6,454 bases of DNA from Marinagarivorans sp. UBA5870 (GCA_002432555.1 DJFO01000152.1:1-6454); one strand, 5' to 3'; shown: positions 1 through 6,338, counted from the first letter of the stretch. Made by a program: numbers and translations. Notes: a model not told the origin generated them from the sequence alone.

Positions 1-120
1 GTATAAATCGCAGTCCGTCGAACACTACACAAAATATCTCACACAGTCTTCGTTAGGCACACTGAGGGACTGTGAGAAAGCTGTTTTAATTTAATCTTCG
101 AATAATAAGAGGGGTTGAAC
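1..120. other. Upstream intergenic leader of hupB with an imperfect inverted repeat
   Basis: No coding region is supported here. In many gammaproteobacteria the gene before hupB is lon, so this is probably the lon-hupB spacer, although no lon codons are visible. CACAGTC (42-48) and GACTGTG (68-74) form a 7-bp perfect inverted repeat, extendable by two G-U pairs with a 15-nt loop. It is followed at 84-95 by an AT-rich stretch (TTTTAATTTAAT). It could be a weak terminator for the upstream gene or a regulatory structure. I see no convincing -35/-10 pair, only TTTAAT-like -10 candidates without a good -35. Confidence 0.4.
107..114 (+). promoter_or_regulatory. Shine-Dalgarno sequence deciding the GTG start of hupB
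   Basis: AAGAGGGG lies 6 nt before the GTG at 121. The in-frame TTG at 115 directly abuts it with no spacer, so GTG 121 is the likely start. That start also gives the canonical N-terminus MNKSELID. Confidence 0.75.
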
Positions 121-399
121 GTGAATAAATCTGAATTGATCGATGCCATCGCTGCTTCTGCGGATATTTCGAAAGCTGCGGCTGGTCGAGCGCTGGATGC
201 AGTTACTGAGTCCATTACTCAGGCTTTGCGCAATAGCGATCAAGTGGCACTGGTTGGTTTTGGTACTTTTGTGGTTAAGGAGCGTGCAGCGCGCACCGGC
301 CGCAATCCTCAAACCGGGGATCCAATCGAAATTTCAGCTGCCAAAATTCCTTCCTTTAAAGCTGGCAAGGCATTGAAAGACGCAGTTAATCTCTCTTAA
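121..399 (+). CDS. hupB: DNA-binding protein HU-beta
   Basis: Small basic histone-like nucleoid protein that binds and bends DNA non-specifically as a homo- or heterodimer and affects chromosome compaction, replication and repair. The product is 92 aa, against about 90 for the family. It starts [20 protein letters not shown], almost the E. coli HupB N-terminus. The HU signature is present: GFGTF at residues 46-50 and the DNA-contacting beta-arm around R55-G66, with the intercalating proline in RNP (61-63), followed by the conserved C-terminal helix with [12 protein letters not shown]. The GTG start at 121 is chosen on its Shine-Dalgarno spacing; the TTG at 115 would add only two residues. The order hupB-ppiD is the conserved lon-hupB-ppiD neighbourhood. 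A strong terminator follows, so hupB is probably a largely separate, highly expressed unit. The C-terminal extension LS beyond the usual end is minor. Confidence 0.97.
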   Translation: MNKSELIDAIAASADISKAAAGRALDAVTESITQALRNSDQVALVGFGTFVVKERAARTGRNPQTGDPIEISAAKIPSFKAGKALKDAVNLS

Positions 400-460
400 A
401 AATCCGGCGAGAGTTGACCAAACCTCCGGGGACGGAACACAAATAATTAGATTGAAAATC

Positions 461-487
461 AAAAGGCGCAAAGGTTGCGCCTTTTTC
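461..487 (+). terminator. Rho-independent terminator after hupB
   Basis: An 11-bp perfect stem (461-471 paired with 475-485, core GGCGCAA/TTGCGCC) closes a 3-nt loop (AGG), and the 3' arm runs into TTTTTC. It ends 62-88 nt after the hupB stop and just before ppiD. Because the stem begins with AAAA, it could also work on the opposite strand. Confidence 0.9.
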
Positions 488-507
488 TTATATAAGACAT
501 TCGTTTT

Positions 508-512
508 TGAGG
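508..512 (+). promoter_or_regulatory. Shine-Dalgarno sequence deciding the ppiD start
   Basis: TGAGG lies 6 nt before the ATG at 519 and only 3 nt before the ATG at 516. The longer in-frame TTG start at 507 would overlap this site. The ATG at 519 gives MLQSLRDN, the usual start of PpiD-like proteins. Confidence 0.65.
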
Positions 513-518
513 TGCATG

Positions 519-2387
519 ATGCTGCAGAGCTTGCGTGACAATTTAAAAGGGACCGTGGCCGCCTTTATCTTGGCGATTTTTATCATCCCTCTGATCTTGT
601 TTGGCGTGGAACAGTTGTTCGTCGGATCGGTCGGTGGTACCGATGTGGCGACAATCAACGGAGAGAGTATCAGCCGTGTAGAGTTTCAACGAGAGCTCGC
701 TTTAGAGAAACAACGCTTGCAGCAGAGATTCGAACTCGACGCCGATAACCCGCAGCTGCAGGATGATGTTTTGTCCGGTCCGGTGCTGCAGCGCCTGGTG
801 CAACGCGAAGCATTGTTTCAAGCAGCTCTCGATGGAGGCATGGGTGCATCCCGTGAAGAGCTCTGGAAACAAATAGCCGCCATAGAAGCGTTTCAGGTTG
901 ATGGGAAGTTTGACTACGAAGTATTCAAGGAGCGTATTTCCTACATGTATACGCCGGCGACCTTTTTAGACGCCTCCGAAAAAGATTTTGTCCTCGGGCA
1001 CCTCAATACCGGCGTAGGCACCTCCGCGTTTGTGACCGACCAGGAACTGCAGCTGCTCGCGTCCATCACCCAGCAGAAGCGCACCTTTTTCTCCATCGAA
1101 GTTCCCCCGGCCGCCTCGTCTCAAGAGGTGAGTGATGGCGAGATCGAACAGTACTATCGGGCGAATAATCCCCAGTTTATCGAGCCGGAAAAAATCAAAG
1201 TCGACTACCTCGAGCTCAGCCTGAATAAACTCGCCGAGAAAGTCGCTGTTTCGGACGAAGACGTGCAGAAAATTTACCAACAAGAAGTCGCCGATTTCAA
1301 AGCGGACCCGCGTTATACGGTCGCACATATTTTGGTCGAGAAGAAAGACGATCAAGCAAATCGGGTTAAAGAAGTATCGGAAAAGTTGGCGGCAGGCCAG
1401 GCCTTTGAAACCCTGGCCAAGACTTATTCTGACGACCTCGGTTCCAAAGAGAACGGCGGCAATTTGGGGGTTATGATCGAGGAAGCCTATCCAAAAGAAT
1501 TTGTCGAGGCGACCAAAAAGCTGGCGGTCGGTGCCGTCTCGGAGCCGATTGTGACGGACGCGGGCACCCACTTCATAAAGCTGGTGGAAAAATCCAACGT
1601 GGAAGCACCCACTTTCGAAGAGCGCAAAGAAACCATTCGCGCTCAAATGGCCCGAGAGCAGGCGCAGGAAGAGTATCTCAAAGGAGTTGCCGTGCTTGAT
1701 GAAAAGACCTTTGGGTCGGATTCCCTCAGTCAGGCCGCTGAAGCGTTGGGCTTGCAGGTTCAGACCAGTGACTTCTTTACTCGCCAGGGTAACGTGGGCA
1801 TCGCCGCCGACCAACAGGTTACCGCCGCAGCATTCCAGGATGACGTATTGGTCGAAGGTCACAACAGCCGTGTCCTGGAACTCGCCGACAGCCGCGCAGT
1901 CGTGATCCGCAAAAAGGAGCATCAGCCGGAACAGTTGAAGCCCCTCGCGGAAGTGAAGCCACAGATCCAGCAAATTCTCACCGAGCAAAAAATCGCTGCG
2001 GAGCTTGCCGCTAAGGCAGCGGGTATCGCAGCCAAGATTCGCGCTGGCGGTGCTCCAGAAGCCGTGGCGAAAGAAGCTGGCTTTGCGTTTAAAAATCACG
2101 AAAAAGCGGGACGGACTTCATTTGAAATCAACAACGCAGTATTGCAAAAAGTCTTTGCACTGCCCCGGCCGGCTGGCGCTGAGCCGGTACTGGACCAGGT
2201 GCAGTTGCCTACAGGAGGCGTAACTGTGGTGGGTTTGACAGCCGTCGAGAATGGCAGTTTTGCCGATCTCCCGGACGCTCAGAAAACCGGTTTGCGCGGT
2301 CAGCTCGAATTCCAATTGTCGCAGGCGGAGATGTACTCGTTTGAAAACGGCATCATCGAGAAGGCCAAGATCGACATGTCCAAATAG
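519..2387 (+). CDS. ppiD: Membrane-anchored periplasmic peptidyl-prolyl isomerase/chaperone PpiD
   Basis: SurA-like chaperone anchored in the inner membrane near the Sec translocon. It assists folding of secreted and outer-membrane proteins as they enter the periplasm. The product is 622 aa, typical for the family. A short cytoplasmic basic N-terminus (MLQSLRDNLKG) is followed by one transmembrane helix at about residues 12-34, with the rest in the periplasm. Residues about 35-230 are the SurA_N-like chaperone region. A parvulin domain spans about 266-356: AHILVE around H270, F..LA..YSDD, GGNLGV near 313, and THFIKLVE near 350. A further PPIase-like/C-terminal chaperone region follows. The E. 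coli PpiD parvulin domain is considered nearly inactive as an isomerase, so catalytic activity here is uncertain. The gene follows hupB as in E. coli (lon-hupB-ppiD), but an intrinsic terminator lies between them, so it needs read-through or its own promoter; I found no clear one. A 377-codon open frame on the opposite strand is a shadow. Confidence 0.93.
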   Translation: MLQSLRDNLKGTVAAFILAIFIIPLILFGVEQLFVGSVGGTDVATINGESISRVEFQRELALEKQRLQQRFELDADNPQLQDDVLSGPVLQRLVQREALFQAALDGGMGASREELWKQIAAIEAFQVDGKFDYEVFKERISYMYTPATFLDASEKDFVLGHLNTGVGTSAFVTDQELQLLASITQQKRTFFSIEVPPAASSQEVSDGEIEQYYRANNPQFIEPEKIKVDYLELSLNKLAEKVAVSDEDVQKIYQQEVADFKADPRYTVAHILVEKKDDQANRVKEVSEKLAAGQAFETLAKTYSDDLGSKENGGNLGVMIEEAYPKEFVEATKKLAVGAVSEPIVTDAGTHFIKLVEKSNVEAPTFEERKETIRAQMAREQAQEEYLKGVAVLDEKTFGSDSLSQAAEALGLQVQTSDFFTRQGNVGIAADQQVTAAAFQDDVLVEGHNSRVLELADSRAVVIRKKEHQPEQLKPLAEVKPQIQQILTEQKIAAELAAKAAGIAAKIRAGGAPEAVAKEAGFAFKNHEKAGRTSFEINNAVLQKVFALPRPAGAEPVLDQVQLPTGGVTVVGLTAVENGSFADLPDAQKTGLRGQLEFQLSQAEMYSFENGIIEKAKIDMSK

Positions 2388-2408
2388 GAAGGTCGCGGCT
2401 GGGCGGTG

Positions 2409-3218
2409 TTATAAGGCGGGAAATCTCTCCGCCTTAAACTCCCCCAGCAGTTGCCGAATGGCCCCCAGGTCGTAATCAAAAGGGGTGTCCCCGTTGTAGA
2501 AGAACTGATTGATCCCGGGGAGCGTCTCGCTTTTCGGCGCTATGGCCAGCTCGTCTAACCAATAGCTCACGCGGCGCGCTATAGCCTCTCCTGAGTCCAC
2601 CCAATATTTCACCTGCGGCAGACACTGGGCCAACTCTTCTTTCAGCAGAGGAAAGTGTGTGCACGCAAGCACCACCGTGTCCAGCGCCCCCGCATTGCGA
2701 AATCCGGTGCTGAGTTCCGCACAAATTTCACTGACGGAAAACTCCCTTCGTTTTAATTTTTCTTCCGCCAACAGAACCAACTTGGAGCTGCCGTGCAGTA
2801 GGACTTGCTGGTTGCCGGCAAATTCTTTGATTAAGTTGTGGGTGTAGCTGCGATTCACGGTGCCTTCAGTGGCCAGGACGCCTATGACACCGGTCTGCGA
2901 GAGTTTTGCCGCGGGTTTGATTGCGGGCACCACGCCGATGAATGGCAGCGAAAAACGTTGCCGCAACTCATCCAAAACGACAGTGCTGGCCGTGTTGCAG
3001 GCGATTATCACGATTTGCGGTTGGCAGAGGGGCAGGGCTTGGCCCAGCAAATTGATTACCCGGTCGAGAATTTGTTGCTCCGTCTTGACGCCGTAGGGAA
3101 AGCCGGCGAGGTCGGCGAGATAGTGGATTTGCAGGGGAGGGCAGAGTTTACGGATGTTGCCTACAACACTCAGGCCACCTACGCCAGAGTCTAGAACGAA
3201 TATCGACGGATTAGGCAT
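2409..3218 (-). CDS. murI: Glutamate racemase MurI
   Basis: Cytoplasmic cofactor-independent racemase converting L-glutamate to D-glutamate, which MurD adds to the peptidoglycan stem peptide. The product is 269 aa, within the usual 255-290. Visible hallmarks are DSGVGG at residues 10-15 (catalytic Asp10), the PYG motif at 41-43, the first catalytic cysteine in ACNTAS (Cys74), and the second in LACTHFPLL (Cys186, with His188). The two cysteines act as the acid/base pair. The ATG at 3218 is preferred to an in-frame TTG at 3233: GAAG sits 9 nt upstream of the ATG, the TTG lacks a good Shine-Dalgarno, and the likely transcript start is only about 8 nt before the TTG. The gene is convergent with ppiD. 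Upstream lies a decayed segment rather than a partner gene, so murI is probably transcribed alone. Confidence 0.95.
   Translation of the reverse strand: MPNPSIFVLDSGVGGLSVVGNIRKLCPPLQIHYLADLAGFPYGVKTEQQILDRVINLLGQALPLCQPQIVIIACNTASTVVLDELRQRFSLPFIGVVPAIKPAAKLSQTGVIGVLATEGTVNRSYTHNLIKEFAGNQQVLLHGSSKLVLLAEEKLKRREFSVSEICAELSTGFRNAGALDTVVLACTHFPLLKEELAQCLPQVKYWVDSGEAIARRVSYWLDELAIAPKSETLPGINQFFYNGDTPFDYDLGAIRQLLGEFKAERFPAL
2413..2435. terminator. Hairpin between convergent ppiD and murI, overlapping the murI 3' end
   Basis: AAGGCGG (2413-2419) pairs perfectly with CCGCCTT (2429-2435) around a 9-nt loop. The hairpin lies just downstream of the ppiD stop and within the last murI codons. Neither side has a proper T-tract, so it is at best a weak bidirectional terminator or a 3'-end stabilising hairpin. 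Confidence 0.4.
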
Positions 3219-3247
3219 AGATCGGAGCTTCAAGTTCGGCGATCCAA

Positions 3248-3276
3248 AATATATCCAATATCCCGTTTTTCCACAA
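3248..3276 (-). promoter_or_regulatory. Putative sigma70-type promoter of murI
   Basis: On the minus strand TTGTGG (3276-3271) is separated by 17 bp from TATATT (3253-3248). The -10 matches the consensus at 5 of 6 positions; the -35 matches only in TTG. Transcription would start near 3241, giving a leader of about 23 nt before the murI ATG at 3218. Confidence 0.5.
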
Positions 3277-3296
3277 CACGAGTGCAGCAGCTAAAC

Positions 3297-3319
3297 GGAG
3301 CGGTGGCGCTCCAGGAGCG
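3297..3319. repeat. Clustered inverted repeats GGAGCG / CGCTCC / GGAGCG upstream of murI
   Basis: GGAGCG (3297-3302), CGCTCC (3307-3312) and GGAGCG (3314-3319) form two mutually exclusive 6-bp hairpins with 4-nt and 1-nt loops. They lie about 20-45 bp upstream of the putative murI -35 box, between it and the end of the GntR relic. They could be an operator, the remains of the GntR gene's terminator, or chance. The rest of the 3234-3351 spacer shows nothing else I can support. Confidence 0.35.
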
Positions 3320-3351
3320 GCCAGCCAGAGACCAGACGTTGCGACCGTCTT

Positions 3352-4020
3352 TTACTTTAACTGAAACGGGGTCCTGTTACCGTATATTTGGTGCAGGGTG
3401 ACTCGACTGGCCTGCTCCTGGCTTTTGCGAGTGTAAGGGGTCATTTCCGCTTGGGCTTCCCCGCTGCAACACCAGCTCACACACCCGGTAGTGCTCGACG
3501 TAGGTGTCGATCACGCTTTGTTTATTCGCCGACCCAACCGGCGAACGACACGGAGGTGGTCGCTAATATCCGCGATATAGGCGGTCAGGACGGCGTTGCC
3601 CGAAATTTCTGCGAGCTGGTGGTGAAAAGTTCCTCGGCGCGCTTGAGATCTTAGGTGATCTCTAGGCCATAGTTCAACCCGTTCGGGAAGCCAGAGCTCG
3701 GCGAGTTTGCGCAGGTTCGTCAAATCCTATGGTTTGCTGATCTCCTGCAAAACCAGGTTCTCCAAGGCCACCCGCACATCGTAATAATGAGTGATGCGAA
3801 GCATATCGAGTCTTCAGCTAAAACAGCCTTGTTTGGCTTTGATCGTCAACAGATCTTCGTTTTCCAATCGTTGCAGCGCGGCCCGTATCGGGGTGCGACT
3901 CACCTGAAAATAGTCCGCCAGCTGCGTTTCAGTCACCCGAGCTCCCGGCGCCAGATCGAGTCAAATAATCATCTGACGCAGAGTTTCATAAATTGTCTGC
4001 GTGGTGAATTTCTGCTCCAT
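3352..4020 (-). pseudogene. Degenerate GntR-family (FCD/FadR-type) transcriptional regulator
   Basis: Read from the ATG at 4020 to a TAA at 3352-3354, this is about 222 codons, the normal length of an FCD-type GntR regulator. The N-terminal winged helix is clear: MEQKFTTQTIYETLRQMII, then LDLAPGARVTETQLADYF and VSRTPIRAALQRLE. The ligand-binding FCD domain shows DVRVALENLVLQEI, then FHHQLAEISGNAVLTAYI and ISDHLRVVRRL, and a tail ending QEQASRVTLHQIYGNRTPFQLK. It is broken by in-frame stops at 3961-3963 (TGA), 3814-3816 (TGA) and 3727-3729 (TAG). The frame then slips near 3525-3540, continuing as NKQSVIDTYVEHYRVCELVLQR, and slips back by one extra base in the G-run near 3459-3463. An intact version would have repressed or activated nearby catabolic/uptake genes. 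It is divergent from the porin relic, which it probably once controlled. The domain assignment is firm; the effector is unknown. Confidence 0.88.
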
Positions 4021-4084
4021 AGGGCAGTTTCGGTGGTAGGGGAGGAAGCTAAGTTTTAAGGATCTCTACGAGGGTGTCGGATGA
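4021..4084. other. Short spacer between the divergent GntR and porin relics
   Basis: Only about 65 bp separate the GntR start codon from the first recognisable porin codon. The porin's promoter, signal peptide and first strands must therefore have been lost, and this is probably a deletion scar. I see no convincing operator or promoter in it. Confidence 0.4.
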
Positions 4085-4429
4085 AAGCGAAGTGAGCGCA
4101 TCGGTTATTCCTTAGAGCACGTCAATAGGTGGAAATATGGAGGTAATTTTTACTTCGTCGATATTACAAATACCGACCGGGGAGATGCCAAGTTCTGGAA
4201 CCTGCTATTACGGGGAATTATCACCGCGATTGAGCCTCGGGAAAATCTACGGCAAAGAAATGCGTCTGGGAATTACTAAAGGCGTTCTCGTCACCTCAAC
4301 AGCGGAAATCGGCAGCGGGTTTCACAACTATCTGTACGGCCCGGGGTGAATCTCGATATTCCCAAGGCTCCGGCTGCTCAAATCAACTATTACATCCGCA
4401 ACGAGATCGGCGAGGGTAAAGACACCGGC
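4085..4429 (+). pseudogene. Fragment of a Tsx/OmpK-like nucleoside-specific outer-membrane porin
   Basis: Three frames in succession give the pattern of the Tsx/OmpK beta-barrel family. From 4085, one frame reads IGYSLEHVNRWKYGGNFYFV and then DITNTDRGD. From about 4206 a second frame reads YYGELSPRLSLGKIYGKE and then LVTSTAEIGSGFHNYLYGPG, ending in TGA at 4347. From 4346 a third frame reads VNLDIPKAPAAQINYYIRNE and then IGEGKDTG. The family equivalents are roughly WKYGDNFFFVDIT, FYGEFSPRLSLGKI, GFxxYLYGxGxDL and QxNxYxRN, recalled rather than searched. The signal peptide and first strands (roughly 70-80 aa) and the C-terminal strands (roughly 80-100 aa) are missing, so this is an internal relic with at least two frameshifts. 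Such porins pass nucleosides or related compounds through the outer membrane. It directly adjoins the cupin relic. Confidence 0.72.
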
Positions 4430-4433
4430 GGGC

Positions 4434-4658
4434 ACCACCTTGACCATCTGCGGCGGATTTTTATCACATCATCAGCACCTCGGCTTTGAGCACATATTGA
4501 TTTTGCGCGGCTGGCGGAGGGACGACAATAACATTTACGACTCGGGAACCCTTGTAATTCATCCCCCGGGCACCCAACACCGGCTGGTCGCTCCGGAGGG
4601 CTGCATAGCGTTGGGCATATGGGAAAGACACGTGTCTTTTATTCATCCCCCGGATTGA
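4434..4658 (+). pseudogene. N-terminally truncated cupin (ChrR-like) domain protein
   Basis: An open frame ending in TGA at 4656-4658 encodes the C-terminal two thirds of a small single-domain cupin. Both cupin motifs are present. Motif 1, G(X)5HXH(X)3E(X)6G, is matched by GGFLSHHQH through LGFEHILILRG (from 4452). Motif 2, G(X)5PXG(X)2H, is matched by GTLVIHPPGTQH, followed by APEGCIALGIWE. The metal ligands His, His, Glu and His are therefore retained. Family members are about 100-120 aa, and here roughly 40 N-terminal residues are missing. The frame runs upstream into the porin relic without a start codon of its own; a TTG at 4440 has no Shine-Dalgarno. It most likely became fused to the porin piece by a deletion. 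A small expressed ORF cannot be strictly excluded. The original substrate or role is not readable. Confidence 0.65.
4624..4639. repeat. 16-bp perfect palindrome in the cupin relic
   Basis: AAAGACACGTGTCTTT is a perfect palindrome, followed by T. It falls on the codons for WERHVSF in the cupin relic and lies 38-53 bp downstream of the trmA stop on the other strand. It could fold as a 6-bp stem with an ACGT loop, act as a protein site, or be coincidence. Confidence 0.4.
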
Positions 4659-4676
4659 GACTCGCACCTTTTGCGG

Positions 4677-5759
4677 TCAACGTTTCCGCAGTATAACCCC
4701 GCATTCCCTGTGTTCCGTAAAAGGGAACTGATCGAAGAGTGCCATATGCGCTATCGCGTGGGAATCACAGATCGCCAGCAGATTCTGCTTGAGCGTCACC
4801 GGGTTACAGGAAATGTAAATAATGTTGTCAAAGCGTTGGATAAAGTGATTAGTGTCAGTGTCGAGGCCGGCGCGCGGTGGGTCGACGAATACCGTGGAAA
4901 ACTGGTAGTCCCGCAAATGGATGTGCTTCAACCGCTCATAGGCTCGTACACCGTTCAACGCGCCGGTGATGTCTTCGCTGGACATGCGCACGAATTTAAT
5001 ATTGTCGATGCCGTTGATGTCGCAATTGTAAAGCGCGGATTGAATACTGGAAGTGGCCACCTCGGTGGCTAACACTTTGGAGAAATTGCGGGACAGCGGG
5101 AGGGTAAAGTTGCCGTTGCCGCAGTAGAGTTCCAATAGGTCGCCCCCCAAACCGCAGCTGTGGCCCGCGGCCCATTCGAGCATGTGGGCGCAGACAGCCG
5201 CATTAGGTTGGGTAAAAGACCCCTCGAGCTGTTGGTATTGAAAGGTGTTACCGGCGACCTCGAAGGTCTCGAAGACAAAGTCCCGGCCGACCACCAGCTT
5301 CTGTTTACGGCTGCGCCCCACCACGCTGATTTGCAGATCCTGCGCCACCTGCGCGGCCTGGTCGATCCAAGCGCTCTGTAAGGGTTTATGATAAATAAGT
5401 GTGACAAGAGCGTCACCGGTCGTTGCCGTAAGAAATTCGATTTGAAACAACTTATGTCGCAGGACCGAATCGCCATTGAGCCTTTCCGCCAGGGCGGGCA
5501 TCAGGGCCTGGATTCGTTCAGAGCCAGGTGCATAGTTATGGACCGTATAAACCCGGCGACTGCGCTCCGCACCAAACATTGCGTATTCCACCCGATCGTC
5601 CTGGTGCCATGCTTTGAATTCGGCACGCATACGATAGTGTTGGAAAGGGGAGGCGAAAACCTCGAGCGAGCGCACCCCGAGGTCGGCAAACTCCTGCAGT
5701 GTGCGCTCTTCTTTCTCCTGCAGGTGTTGGTGATATTCGTGCAAAGTCGGTGCTGACAT
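4677..5759 (-). CDS. trmA: tRNA (uracil-5-)-methyltransferase TrmA
   Basis: SAM-dependent enzyme that makes 5-methyluridine (ribothymidine) at position 54 of the tRNA T-loop. The product is 360 aa, against 366 in E. coli. The N-terminal part shows SPFQHYRMRAEFK, and the substrate-contact motif FTQPN precedes the Rossmann domain. SAM motif I is LLELYCGNGNFTLPLS. The later catalytic motifs are FVDPPRAGLD (conserved Asp), YISCNP with the nucleophile Cys318, and HRECG with the general-base Glu352. The Cys-to-Glu spacing of 34 equals that of E. coli C324/E358. The ATG at 5759 is preferred to an upstream in-frame start at 5792, giving MSAPTLHEYHQHL as in known TrmA; a weak GAAGAAAA Shine-Dalgarno precedes it. 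It lies 39 bp downstream of the response regulator in the same direction, so it may share that transcript. No intrinsic terminator is obvious after its stop. Confidence 0.95.
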   Translation of the reverse strand: MSAPTLHEYHQHLQEKEERTLQEFADLGVRSLEVFASPFQHYRMRAEFKAWHQDDRVEYAMFGAERSRRVYTVHNYAPGSERIQALMPALAERLNGDSVLRHKLFQIEFLTATTGDALVTLIYHKPLQSAWIDQAAQVAQDLQISVVGRSRKQKLVVGRDFVFETFEVAGNTFQYQQLEGSFTQPNAAVCAHMLEWAAGHSCGLGGDLLELYCGNGNFTLPLSRNFSKVLATEVATSSIQSALYNCDINGIDNIKFVRMSSEDITGALNGVRAYERLKHIHLRDYQFSTVFVDPPRAGLDTDTNHFIQRFDNIIYISCNPVTLKQNLLAICDSHAIAHMALFDQFPFTEHRECGVILRKR

Positions 5760-5798
5760 GAATTTTCTTCGATCGGATATGGTAAGAGGCAAGGTGCT

Positions 5799-6338
5799 TC
5801 AAATTTCCCCATCGGCAACAGGTTTTTTTCCCAGTTTGCGTTGCAGAGTGCGGCGGTGCATTTTTAATTGCCGCGCGGTGGCCGAGATATTCCCATGATT
5901 ATCGACGAGCGCCTGCTGTATGTGCTCCCATTCCAGCCGCCGCAAAGGCATGACGTGGTCCAGATCCTCGTCGGTTTGCGGTACTTCGTCGAAAGCTCGC
6001 AAAATCTGCTCGATGCCCGCGGGTTTGCTCAGATAGTTGACCGCGCCCAGTTTGATCGCCTGTACGGCGGTGGCGATACTGGCATAACCCGTGAGAACGA
6101 CGATTTTAATCGCCGGGAAAGTGCGCACAAGATCCTCAATCAATTCCAAAGCCGATCCATCTTCCAGCTTGAGGTCGAGCAGGGCAAACGCAAAATGATC
6201 CACCGCCAGGGTTTGCCGCGCCCGCTCGTTGGACGGAAAATGGGTGACCCTGTAGCCCCGCTTGGCGAGTGCCCTGCTGGTGACAGCGGCGAGCACCGTG
6301 TCGTCTTCGAGATAAAGAAGGGGTATTAAGTCGCTCAT
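5799..6338 (-). CDS. Response regulator of the RegA/PrrA/ActR/RoxR family (receiver plus Fis-type HTH)
   Basis: Two-component response regulator of 179 aa, the usual length for RegA/RoxR proteins, which in other bacteria control redox-responsive genes such as respiratory oxidases with a RegB/RoxS sensor kinase. The receiver domain spans residues about 6-115: acidic pocket E11-D12-D13, phospho-acceptor Asp55 in LLDLKLEDG, switch Thr83 in VVLTGYAS, and Lys105 in YLSKPA. A short linker leads to the Fis-type helix-turn-helix at about 135-172, with LEWEHIQQAL and NISATARQLKMHRRTLQRKL, a near-diagnostic sequence for this family. The ATG overlaps the stop of the preceding gene as ATGA, implying translational coupling with the putative sensor kinase. 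trmA follows at 39 bp. RoxR is the most likely orthologue, but I leave the symbol blank because RegA, PrrA, ActR and RoxR cannot be separated here. Confidence 0.93.
   Translation of the reverse strand: MSDLIPLLYLEDDTVLAAVTSRALAKRGYRVTHFPSNERARQTLAVDHFAFALLDLKLEDGSALELIEDLVRTFPAIKIVVLTGYASIATAVQAIKLGAVNYLSKPAGIEQILRAFDEVPQTDEDLDHVMPLRRLEWEHIQQALVDNHGNISATARQLKMHRRTLQRKLGKKPVADGEI

Noticed and set aside
966..2099. 377-codon open frame on the minus strand opposite ppiD
   Set aside because: It is antisense to a clear PpiD with domain support. Its translation has no recognisable motifs and an unusual Phe/Leu/Gly-rich composition typical of a shadow frame.
2838..3194. 118-codon plus-strand frame inside murI
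   Set aside because: It is antisense to the catalytic core of MurI, with no motif and no ribosome binding site.
3388..3654. 88-codon plus-strand frame in the decayed region
   Set aside because: The minus strand reads as the FCD domain of a GntR relic; the plus frame has no family resemblance.
3352..4020. UGA recoding (selenocysteine or reassigned code) to explain the TGA codons in the GntR frame
   Set aside because: A TAG stop and two frameshifts are also present, neighbouring genes use TGA as normal stops (trmA, the response regulator), and GntR regulators are not selenoproteins.
3787..4059. 90-codon plus-strand frame in the decayed region
   Set aside because: It is antisense to the winged-helix domain of the GntR relic.
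3234..4676. Mobile element as the cause of the disrupted region
   Set aside because: I see no transposase or integrase frame, no terminal inverted repeats and no target-site duplications at the edges; point decay and deletion explain it.
4671..5072. 133-codon plus-strand frame over the trmA 3' half
   Set aside because: It is antisense to the conserved SAM and catalytic motifs of TrmA, so it is a shadow frame.
5868..6329. 153-codon plus-strand frame opposite the response regulator
   Set aside because: The minus strand encodes a full receiver-HTH protein with all key residues; this frame shows nothing recognisable.
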